Shown here piece after piece: positions 5,665-12,028 of a stretch of DNA of 12,028 bases. The position numbers and the translations under genes are program-made. Positions within the stretch are counted from its first letter, which is position 1. Each line of letters starts with the position of its first letter. The notes below the pieces were generated by a model. The model was not told the origin of the DNA and did no database searches. It saw nothing but the letters and a program-made list of their open reading frames with translations. The DNA comes from Candolleomyces eurysporus. Its lineage: Eukaryota > Basidiomycota > Agaricomycetes > Agaricales > Psathyrellaceae. The stretch is from NCBI GenBank assembly GCA_027579435.1, contig JANBPK010000070.1, positions 1 to 12,028 of the forward strand, written 5' to 3'.

Positions 5665-7663
5665 AAAACCTGAACCAATGGACATTCGCAAACCAGCTCT
5701 CCAATTCTTATACAGCCATGCCGCCACGGAAGCCTTGCACGACTCAGACGAGCGATATCCACCCCCCATGTGCCATCCTGGAACTCGCGAGGTCGTCATC
5801 GCTCGAATCAAGGATTGGTATGGCTTCCAAACCAGGCCTGACAAACCGATCATGCGGGTCCACGCCCCTGCGGGATACGGCAAGACTGCCATTGCTGGGA
5901 CCGTCTCCAAGCTGCTGGAAGAAGTGGAGGGCCTCGAATTCAGTCCTCTCGGAGCCACGTTTCATTTCTGGAGGACGTCTCCAGAGCGAAACTCGCCCGC
6001 ACGGTTCATTATTACCATCGCCTACCAGCTCGCCATGTCGATTCCCGAGCTTACTCTCCACATCGAGAATGCTGTCAAGCGAAACCCGATGATTCTCAGG
6101 AAGACATTGGAGGTTCAGCTCATGAAGCTGATCGTCGAGCCATTCAAAGCTCTCGGAGAGCTGGACGATATACCGAACCGGTTGGTCATCATCGACGGCC
6201 TCGACGAATGCCTCAACTCGGATCAGGAGTGTACGGTGGACAGGCAGTTTGCTGAGGACCAGGAAAACGTGCAGATTCGGATCCTCGACCTCATCCACAA
6301 TCTCCAATCACATCGACTTCCCCTCTCGTTTCTCATTCTGAGCAGGCCGGAGGCGTGGATCAAGCAACACATGCAGTCCGCGTCGTTTGGCCGCGTTGTG
6401 GAGGCGGTGGACCTGTACGCACTTGGGGATCATGTGAAGGATACGGAGACATATATTTGGGCAGAACTATCTCGCATCGCAGCGCGCATTCAGGATGACG
6501 GAGCACTGGACCGAGGGGATGAGGAGTGGCCAGGCAAGAAGGTGGTTCAGAGCTTTGTTCAGAGGACAAACGGGCACATTCTGTACGCTTCCACCGTTAT
6601 CCGACATATCGATAGCCCATATGGCGACCCACGGAAGCTCCTGAAGAATCTTCTCCATCATGCCCGTAGCAATCTTGAGCTGGCGCACTCGGAACCCTTC
6701 TCCTCCCTTAACGCACTCTATATGCATATCATGCAGTCTTGCCCTAAGAGCAATCGCCCAATCATGATTGCGGTGCTCGAAGATTTTTCCGCATTCGCAT
6801 TGTATTTCCGTCCGGAAGTTGATGTCGGCCAAGTGCTAGCTGTCCTGGACCGTCTAGCCGGACGAGCCCCAGGGCAGGGGTTTCGATCACTTCGACCTCT
6901 ACATGCAGTGCTCCGCCTGTCGGATACAAGAAACCCAAACGATTGCGAAATTTCCCGCTTCCCATCGATCCATTCCTCATTCTCCGACTTCCTTCACGAC
7001 TCCCGTCTGTCGTTGGAGTTCGCCGTCGACCCACTGAAGGGATGCCGACGGATCCTGGATGGGTGTCTGGATTGCATGTCAAAGATGACATCACCTAGCG
7101 AAACAAACAAAGACCACTACCGTTTCTCTGTGAAAATGTGGCCAAGTTTGCTCCACCTCTGTGTGACGATCCTCAGTTTACCCCATGCCAGATATCTCGA
7201 AATCATGAGAAAATTGCTTTCAATTGATCTACTAGCGTGCTCAATAACAGCACACGTCATTCAAAATTCCATTGACGACCTACATGCTTTTGGCTTTCCT
7301 CCCTCGTATATGTACGTGAGCGGCAATTCCAACGGGATTGTACCCCGATCAGCTCCCCACATTTTCGAGAGCGAACCTCTCGTCCGACAGGCTGTCACTC
7401 ATGTTGTATCCTCGTTGGAAGGCAGCCTGGTTTACCTCCTAGATCAAACTCCAGATTCCTGGCCCTCAAACCTTGACTCGGAAATCTTCCGTTTTCTGAG
7501 ATCACACCAAAGGGGGTCAGAAGAGCCAGCTTCCTGGACGATAGACAAACGCAACCAAGTTGTTCAAGCTTTGTGGACATTGCAGCAAGACCACCCGGAG
7601 CGCATGATCACATTGGGAAAGCAACACGGGCCCTATTTGGAAGAATTCTTATGTACCCTTTGA
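5654..7663 (+). CDS. NACHT-domain STAND/NLR-like ATPase, 669 aa
   Basis: A nucleotide-binding switch protein of the NACHT type as expanded in Agaricomycetes; members are thought to act in non-self or stress sensing in the cytosol, but the ligand here is unknown. Residue landmarks from M1 at 5654 are: ERYPPPMCHPGTR (34-45); Walker A APAGYGKT (71-78, K77), with Ala at the first P-loop position; RTSPERNSPA (107-116); Walker B RLVIIDGLDEC (176-186, D181, D184, E185); sensor FLILSRPE (226-233, R231); HILYASTVIRHI (308-319); winged-helix-like RPLHAVLRLS...HSSFSDFLHDSRLS (414-453). No transmembrane segment and no ANK, TPR or WD repeats are visible. The body is open without introns. ATG 5654 is simply the first in frame; a spliced upstream exon is possible (see 5508-5664). 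The neighbour at 8691 is its paralogue. Confidence 0.9.
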   Translation: MGLRKPEPMDIRKPALQFLYSHAATEALHDSDERYPPPMCHPGTREVVIARIKDWYGFQTRPDKPIMRVHAPAGYGKTAIAGTVSKLLEEVEGLEFSPLGATFHFWRTSPERNSPARFIITIAYQLAMSIPELTLHIENAVKRNPMILRKTLEVQLMKLIVEPFKALGELDDIPNRLVIIDGLDECLNSDQECTVDRQFAEDQENVQIRILDLIHNLQSHRLPLSFLILSRPEAWIKQHMQSASFGRVVEAVDLYALGDHVKDTETYIWAELSRIAARIQDDGALDRGDEEWPGKKVVQSFVQRTNGHILYASTVIRHIDSPYGDPRKLLKNLLHHARSNLELAHSEPFSSLNALYMHIMQSCPKSNRPIMIAVLEDFSAFALYFRPEVDVGQVLAVLDRLAGRAPGQGFRSLRPLHAVLRLSDTRNPNDCEISRFPSIHSSFSDFLHDSRLSLEFAVDPLKGCRRILDGCLDCMSKMTSPSETNKDHYRFSVKMWPSLLHLCVTILSLPHARYLEIMRKLLSIDLLACSITAHVIQNSIDDLHAFGFPPSYMYVSGNSNGIVPRSAPHIFESEPLVRQAVTHVVSSLEGSLVYLLDQTPDSWPSNLDSEIFRFLRSHQRGSEEPASWTIDKRNQVVQALWTLQQDHPERMITLGKQHGPYLEEFLCTL

Positions 7664-7870
7664 CTGACATACATGTGCCACCGCTTGTATTTTATGCACC
7701 TATGGGCCCTGCTTCTCTGACCTTTCTTATTGTAGACCACAGTAGCGACTACATGTTCATACGTGATTGTGCGTTCGCTTCCTCAATTTTCGTTTCTGTG
7801 TAATTATTTTGCTGGCTTTGAGGGGACACTAGAATCTTTTTTCATCCGTTCGGATCACTAAAAAGGTGGA
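7664..7870. repeat. Shared NLR 3' flank, copy 2
   Basis: Directly follows the stop. It shares TGACTGACATAC, GACCACAGTAGCGAC, GTGCGTTCGCTTCCTCAATTT and CGTTTCTGTGTAATTATTTTG with the flanks at 4579 and 10797. Similarity with the third copy continues to TTCGGATCACTAAAAAGG (7848-7865 against 10996-11013). No AATAAA signal is present in it. Confidence 0.75.
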
Positions 7871-8011
7871 GTTTATGTCGTCTTGTAACCTGTCGTCGGT
7901 GTACTCAACCGTGTCGGGTCGGTTTGACTCTGAGAAACTCGCTCGACGGTGGGACGCTCGATACTGCGGTTTCACAAGCGCCATCATAGACCGGGACATT
8001 GGTTGCGTCGT
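7871..8011. other. Spacer between tandem NLR units
   Basis: No gene. A block GACGCTCGATACTGCGG near 7951-7967 resembles GGACGATACTGCGGG at 11013-11027, which is further evidence that the unit extends past the 3' flank; the copy at 11013 has lost about 90 bp in comparison. Confidence 0.5.
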
Positions 8012-8190
8012 TCAATTACTATCATCCTAGATTGGCAGAGGATGAAGGGCAGGGATGGAAAGAGGGCGCGCCAAAGAGCGGCAATGCATGGCCGGATAGC
8101 CACCGGCCATTGAGCTGTTTAAATTGCAGAGGTCCAGGATGAAGACGTTCCGCAGTGAGGTTGCCGAGGAAATGGAATGCACCATGGAAG
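8012..8190. repeat. Intergenic duplicated module, second copy
   Basis: Matches 3785-4060 in two blocks (see that entry), without its roughly 130 extra middle bases. It includes an AscI-like GGCGCGCC and the conserved GGTCCAGGATGAAG...TTCCGCAGTGAGGTTG stretch. It sits between the 3' flank of one NLR gene and the 5' flank of the next. Confidence 0.7.
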
Positions 8191-8245
8191 GAAGGCCTAA
8201 CGCAAAGGAGAGCGGGATGCCTGTGTGACTTTACTCGATATCTAC

Positions 8246-8690
8246 CACGATTCTCTATTCTATATGAATGATATGAGAACGGAGGAAATGCTGGGCGGAT
8301 CATGTATTTCCTTTGATCCTTTTAAACTCACTCGTGGTCTTAAACTTCTATCACCCTCTAAGCAGCTTTCACTACACTGTAGAAGTATTATCACGCAAAG
8401 ATGCGAGACCACTGATCGATTGGTCCTTGGTTTTGGAACTACTGCGTCTGTTGCTGTCAATATGCCTGCTGGTGGACTCGGAAGTAAGTCAAAGCTGCTT
8501 TTGGAGTGTCCGGCTATGCGCGTATGGTGTCGGGTCGAACGCGAAAAATGGACCATAGTAAGGAGATCAAAGATAATACAATCGCCGATGCAGCCCCGAC
8601 GACCTCACCTGCCACAAGCATAGCCACGCATTGCAAATGGTGTGAACGAGCGTCTATCGATGCCACGCTTCATTTGCAGTTACCACCATC
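8246..8690. repeat. Shared NLR 5' flank, copy in front of the 8691 gene
   Basis: Aligns with 5315-5556 but is longer, because of 161 bp at 8403-8563 and about 42 bp before CAAATGGTGTGAAC. The pseudogene at 1662 retains sequence like the latter (CATAGCCAC), so the longer state is probably older there. TTTGCAG at 8673-8679 would be a usable splice acceptor 11 bases before the ATG, so a non-coding first exon is possible. Putative promoter and leader of the 8691 gene. Confidence 0.75.
8403..8563. other. 161-bp extra segment flanked by AGAT repeats
   Basis: Present here, but absent from the homologous 5' flank near 5472. It is bounded by AGAT at 8399-8402 and 8564-8567, where the short copy has a single AGAT. 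It has no terminal inverted repeats and no TG/CA ends. Either a small insertion with a 4-bp target duplication in this copy, or a deletion between AGAT repeats in the other, explains the pattern; with only two alignable copies the direction is undecided. Confidence 0.55.
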
Positions 8691-10796
8691 ATGTCGGGGG
8701 CGTCCTACTTCAAACACGCGAAGAACTTCGTAGCAAAGAACACAACCTTCAACACGTATGTGTCCGGGATTGATGGTAAGCAAATCACTATGATAGAAGC
8801 CGGCGAACCTGAGCTGATGGACATTCGCACCCCAGCTCTCCAATTCTTATACGAGCATGCTGCCACGGGAGCCATGCACGACTCAGATGAGCGATACCCA
8901 CCCCCTATGTGCCATCCTGGAACTCGGGAGATCGTCATCGTTCGAATCAAGGATTGGTATGGCTTCCAAACCATGCCTGACAAGCCGATCATGTGGGTCC
9001 ATGCCCCTGCAGGATATGGCAAGACTGCGATCGCTGGGACCATCTCCAAGCTGCTGGAAGAGATGGAGGGCCTCGATTTCAGTCCTCTCGGTGCCACGTT
9101 TCATTTCTGGAGGACGTCTCCCGAGCGAAACTCCCCCGCACGGTTCATCATCACCATCGCCTACCAGCTCGCCATGTCGATCCCCAAGCTGACTCCCCAC
9201 ATCGAGAACGCCGTCAAGCGAAACCCGATGATTCTCAGGAAGACACTGGAGGTTCAGCTTATGAAGCTGATCGTCGAGCCGTTCAAAGCTCTCGGAGAGC
9301 TGGGCGATATGCCGAACCGGTTGGTCATCGTGGACGGCCTCGACGAATGCATCAACTCGGATCAGGAGTGTAGGGTGGATAGGCAGTACGCTGAGGACCA
9401 GGAAAAGGTGCAGATTCGGATCCTCGACCTCATTCACAATCTCCAATCACATCACCTTCCCCTTTCCTTCCTCATTCTCAGCAGGCCTGAGGCATGGATC
9501 AAGCAACACATCCAATCTGCGCCTTTTGAGCGCGTCGTGGAGGCGGTGGATCTATATGCGCTCGGGGATCATGTGAAAGACACGGAGACATACATTCGGG
9601 CGGAACTATCTCGCATCGCCGCGCGCGATCGAGAGGACGGGACACCAGACCGAGGGGATGAAGCGTGGCCGGAGAACGTGGTTCAGGCCTTTGTTCAAAG
9701 GACGGAAGGGCACATTCTGTACGCGTCCACCGTTATCCGACATATCGATAACCCGTATGGCGACCCGCGAAAGCTCCTAGAGAGTATTCTCTACAATTCC
9801 CTTGATAGGGATGTTGACCTGGCGCACTCGTCATCTTTCTCCTCCCTTAACGCGCTCTACATGCATATCTTGCAGTCTTGCCCTAAGAGCAATCGCCCAA
9901 TCATGGTCGAGGTGCTCGAAGATCTTTTCGTGTGCGCGTCATATTTCCGTTCGAGCGTTGATGTTCGCCGAGCCCTAGCTATCCTGGACCGTCTGACTGG
10001 ACGAGTCCCAGGGCAGGGGTTCCGAGCCATTCGACCTCTACATGCGGTGCTCCGTCTGTCAGGTGAAGGAAACACTGACAATAACAAACTCGCCCTCTCC
10101 CTATTCATCCATTCTTCATTCCCCGACTTCCTTCATGACTCCCGTCTGTCGTTGGAATTTGCCGTCGACTATCGGAAGGGGGTGCGACGGATCCTGGATG
10201 GGTGTCTGGACTGTCTGTCAAAGATGACATTGCCGAGCGAAACAGACGAAGACCACTCCCATTTTGCTTTGATCATGTGGCCAATCTTGGTCTACACGTC
10301 TGTCTTGGGACCCAAACTATCTCGCGAGTCTCTCGAAATCGCGAGGAAACTGCTTTCAATTGACCTTCTAGCGTGCTCAATAAAAGCTCACGTCACTCAA
10401 GCTTCTTTAGAGGGGATCGTTTATCTTAACTTTCCTGTGCCAGTTGCGTACAAGACCGGCTGTTTCGACGTGGCTCAAAGAGGATCAACTCCCCACATTT
10501 TTGAGAGCGAAACTCTCATCCAACAGGCCGTTACTCATGTTGTATCCTCGTTGGAAGCCAGTCTGGTCCACTTTCTAGGTCAACCTCCAGATTCCTGGCC
10601 CCAGTTCTTTGGCGTTACAGTCGCCCAATTTCTGCTTTCACACCGAAGTTACTCGGAAGGGGAATTTTCGTGGACCTTAGCTAAAAGTAACCAAGTTGTT
10701 CAAGCTTTGTGGACATTACTGCAAGACCACCCAGAGCGCATAATAGCATTAGGGCTAGATCATCAATTTGTGGATGGTTTTTTACGTACTATTTGA
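8691..10796 (+). CDS. NACHT-domain STAND/NLR-like ATPase, 701 aa
   Basis: This is the best-preserved member of the array. ATG 8691 is the first in frame after a stop at 8643 and leads directly into MSGASYFKHAKNF and NTTFNTYVSGIDGKQ, an N-terminal leader in the style of Agaricomycete NACHT proteins. Landmarks are: ERYPPPMCHPGTR (68-79); Walker A APAGYGKT (105-112, K111); Walker B RLVIVDGLDEC (210-220, D215, D218, E219); sensor FLILSRPE (260-267, R265); HILYASTVIRHI (341-352); RPLHAVLRLS and IHSSFPDFLHDSRLS (448-487). The C-terminal 200 residues carry no repeat motif I recognise. A GTATGT donor at 8756 exists, but no downstream AG restores frame, so the gene reads as intronless. The NACHT half is nearly identical to the 5654 copy; the region around residues 530-600 is clearly different. 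Role inferred from the family: ATP-driven oligomerising sensor. Confidence 0.93.
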   Translation: MSGASYFKHAKNFVAKNTTFNTYVSGIDGKQITMIEAGEPELMDIRTPALQFLYEHAATGAMHDSDERYPPPMCHPGTREIVIVRIKDWYGFQTMPDKPIMWVHAPAGYGKTAIAGTISKLLEEMEGLDFSPLGATFHFWRTSPERNSPARFIITIAYQLAMSIPKLTPHIENAVKRNPMILRKTLEVQLMKLIVEPFKALGELGDMPNRLVIVDGLDECINSDQECRVDRQYAEDQEKVQIRILDLIHNLQSHHLPLSFLILSRPEAWIKQHIQSAPFERVVEAVDLYALGDHVKDTETYIRAELSRIAARDREDGTPDRGDEAWPENVVQAFVQRTEGHILYASTVIRHIDNPYGDPRKLLESILYNSLDRDVDLAHSSSFSSLNALYMHILQSCPKSNRPIMVEVLEDLFVCASYFRSSVDVRRALAILDRLTGRVPGQGFRAIRPLHAVLRLSGEGNTDNNKLALSLFIHSSFPDFLHDSRLSLEFAVDYRKGVRRILDGCLDCLSKMTLPSETDEDHSHFALIMWPILVYTSVLGPKLSRESLEIARKLLSIDLLACSIKAHVTQASLEGIVYLNFPVPVAYKTGCFDVAQRGSTPHIFESETLIQQAVTHVVSSLEASLVHFLGQPPDSWPQFFGVTVAQFLLSHRSYSEGEFSWTLAKSNQVVQALWTLLQDHPERIIALGLDHQFVDGFLRTI

Positions 10797-11020
10797 CTGG
10801 CATACGTTTATATCTTATACACCCACGGCACGTGTTCTTTGACTCTTATGGTGGACTACAGCAGCGAGTCTAGCAACTGCATGTACATTTATGTGATTAC
10901 GCGTTCGCTCCCTGAATTTCCGTTTCTGTGTGATTGTTTTGGTAGCTTTTAGGAGACGGCAGAACCTCTTCCATCGGGAAATGAAAAGCCAACATTCGGA
11001 TCACTGAAAAGGGACGATAC
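10797..11020. repeat. Shared NLR 3' flank, copy 3
   Basis: Directly follows the stop. TGACTGGCATACGTT, TTTGACTCTTATGGTGGACT, ACGCGTTCGCTCCCTGAATT and CGTTTCTGTGTGATTGTTTTGG align with the flanks at 4579 and 7664. TTCGGATCACTGAAAAGG at 10996-11013 aligns with 7848-7865. Confidence 0.75.
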
Positions 11021-11860
11021 TGCGGGCACATCGACCTTCGGAAGCTGATCTGGGGAGCTGTGGATGAGCGGTGAGGCCATCTAATCCTTCGCACGGTGCA
11101 TTCGCAGTACGCTCACTACGTATCGATGCCCGACACTTTCTCCGTCGTCGATATAAGTCCGAATCATAACATCGCTCGTCTACACCATCTTCAATTAACT
11201 TCCAATTTGTCCATGCCTCTGTCGATCTCCGCACGGCCGCAATGATCCTCGGCAATCGTCACGTCTGTCACGCTTCGCCCACCAAAAAGTGTGACATGGT
11301 GTGACGTATGCCTGACCGAATCATGACCGAATTGACGACGACACTATGTACGTATGTACGAAGGGAGAACAGAACACTTGCACATCCAGTCAACCATTCA
11401 TCTTCAAATTCGCAACTCAACACACTCGGGAGAGCGCCTCAACAACTGAAGAACCCGCGAGCAGAGGGAAAAAAGGGGTATTGTATATGAGTCGATCAAT
11501 TGATTATATCCACGTTCCGTTCGTTCATTCATAACGAGGGGAACGTAACAAGCGAGGTCGAGAGACAGTAACAGAAGAATGAGAAGCGAGTCAAGGGGGT
11601 AAGAAAAAGAAAAGCCGTCACATCATGAAACTATTGGTAGACAAGCGTATATAGCTAGGCAGCGAAGGCGCCAATGATGGCACGTTATGGAGTCGAGCCG
11701 AGTCGAGCCGAGAAGTGGGGACGGGCAGGCAGAGTAGAGAGCAAACGACGACGACGACAATGGTCAATAGCACATCCGAATGAAAGAACAAGAACACGGC
11801 GGAGATGAGAGAATGATTGAGCGGACGATCTATCCTATGTGGAAGGGACAAACCAACCAC
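11021..11860. other. Intergenic region between the NLR array and the Rho-type gene
   Basis: No supported gene. The block at 11205-11290 resembles 4915-4990, so duplicated flank sequence persists to about 11290; this is probably the right boundary of the array. The right part should hold the 3' UTR of the minus-strand GTPase gene. It contains an exact 10-bp tandem pair, AGTCGAGCCG (11691-11710), and an ACG microsatellite (11745-11758). Confidence 0.6.
11691..11710. repeat. Tandem 10-mer AGTCGAGCCG x2
   Basis: Two exact adjacent copies, with the first two bases of a third (AG), in the presumed 3' UTR of the GTPase gene. A short slippage repeat with no evident function. Confidence 0.6.
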
Positions 11861-12028
11861 TCAAAGCACCAAACAACCGCCCTTCTGCTTCTTCTTCCCC
11901 TTGCTCAAAAGCGCGGCACGCGTTGCGTACTGGAAGACTTCACGGACGCCTTCACCAGTCTTGGCCGAGCACTCGAGGTAGTGCTTGGCGCCGATCTTCT
12001 GTGCGACTGCCATGCCCTGTTGGATGAT
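11861..12028 (-). CDS. Rho1/RhoA-type small GTPase, C-terminal 55 codons
   Basis: Rho-type GTPase, a membrane-anchored switch controlling actin and, in fungi, cell-wall glucan synthesis and polarity. Only the end is in the window; the gene continues off the right edge. The reading [20 protein letters not shown] contains the G5 guanine-binding motif (CSAKT), followed by [17 protein letters not shown], the conserved last helix. Next come a lysine-rich stretch (KGKKKQKGG) and a terminal CLVL box; the final Leu predicts geranylgeranylation. The stop is at 11861-11863. Rho1/RhoA fits better than Rac or Cdc42 because of VREVF.ATRAAL and CLVL. The first residues (IIQ) are atypical for the family; CCAACAG just before GGC could be a splice acceptor, so the exon may begin at 12016 or so. 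Confidence 0.93.
   Translation of the reverse strand: MIQQGMAVAQKIGAKHYLECSAKTGEGVREVFQYATRAALLSKGKKKQKGGCLVL

Noticed and set aside
8225..8623. 132-codon open frame upstream of the intact NLR gene
   Set aside because: It crosses the AGAT-bounded 161-bp segment that is missing from the other copy, and the rest is not conserved as protein in the homologous 5' flank.
8756..8796. GTATGT...ATAG as an intron in the 8691 gene
   Set aside because: Only 41 nt, and removing it brings a stop within a few codons; straight reading is open and matches the family leader.
11340..11362. Repeated GTAC/GTAT run (ATGTACGTATGTACG) as a regulatory palindrome
   Set aside because: Short, low-complexity and not at a recognisable distance from any supported start.
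1..12028. CRISPR arrays, tRNA or rRNA genes, prokaryotic operon signals
   Set aside because: No regularly spaced repeats, no cloverleaf-like sequence and no rRNA blocks were seen; the genes are eukaryotic in style.

Overview
The window looks like a piece of a filamentous basidiomycete genome, most likely an Agaricomycete. Base composition is balanced. The left-hand gene is broken by 50-70 nt GT-AG introns. The NACHT proteins have the style seen in mushroom-forming fungi: a P-loop preceded by a CHPGTR-type segment and followed by an HSSFSDFL-type segment. A DUF6533-like membrane protein lies at one edge and a Rho-type GTPase at the other, both on the minus strand. All identifications come from reading the sequence; no database search was run.

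Layout. Positions 1-1064 (minus) hold the N-terminal part of a multi-exon DUF6533-type membrane protein that I assembled from eight short exons; it runs off the left edge. From about 1660 to 11000 (plus) there is a degenerating tandem array of one gene family, NACHT-type STAND/NLR-like ATPases. It contains (i) an internally deleted pseudogene at 1662-2385; (ii) a C-terminally truncated pseudogene at 2430-3129, split by a 218-bp solo-LTR-like insertion with a perfect 5-bp target duplication; (iii) a C-terminal relic at 4142-4578 with several deletions; (iv) a full-length gene at 5654-7663 (669 aa) whose N-terminus is disturbed; and (v) a full-length gene at 8691-10796 (701 aa), the best-preserved copy. 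Positions 11861-12028 (minus) are the last 55 codons of a Rho1/RhoA-like GTPase ending in CLVL.

The duplication unit is larger than the gene. Flanks 5' and 3' of the copies, and a further intergenic module, recur at 3785/8012 (module), 5315/8246 (5' flank) and 4579/7664/10797 (3' flank). The array therefore grew by segmental tandem duplication followed by deletion and element insertion, i.e. birth-and-death evolution.

The two intact NLR-like proteins keep Walker A, Walker B and a sensor arginine, but have no recognisable C-terminal ANK, TPR or WD repeats and only a short N-terminal leader. That leader is recognisable in all four copies that reach the N-terminus. The proteins are nearly identical through the NACHT half and clearly diverged in a C-terminal segment. 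A role in non-self or stress sensing is inferred from the family and is not shown by the sequence.
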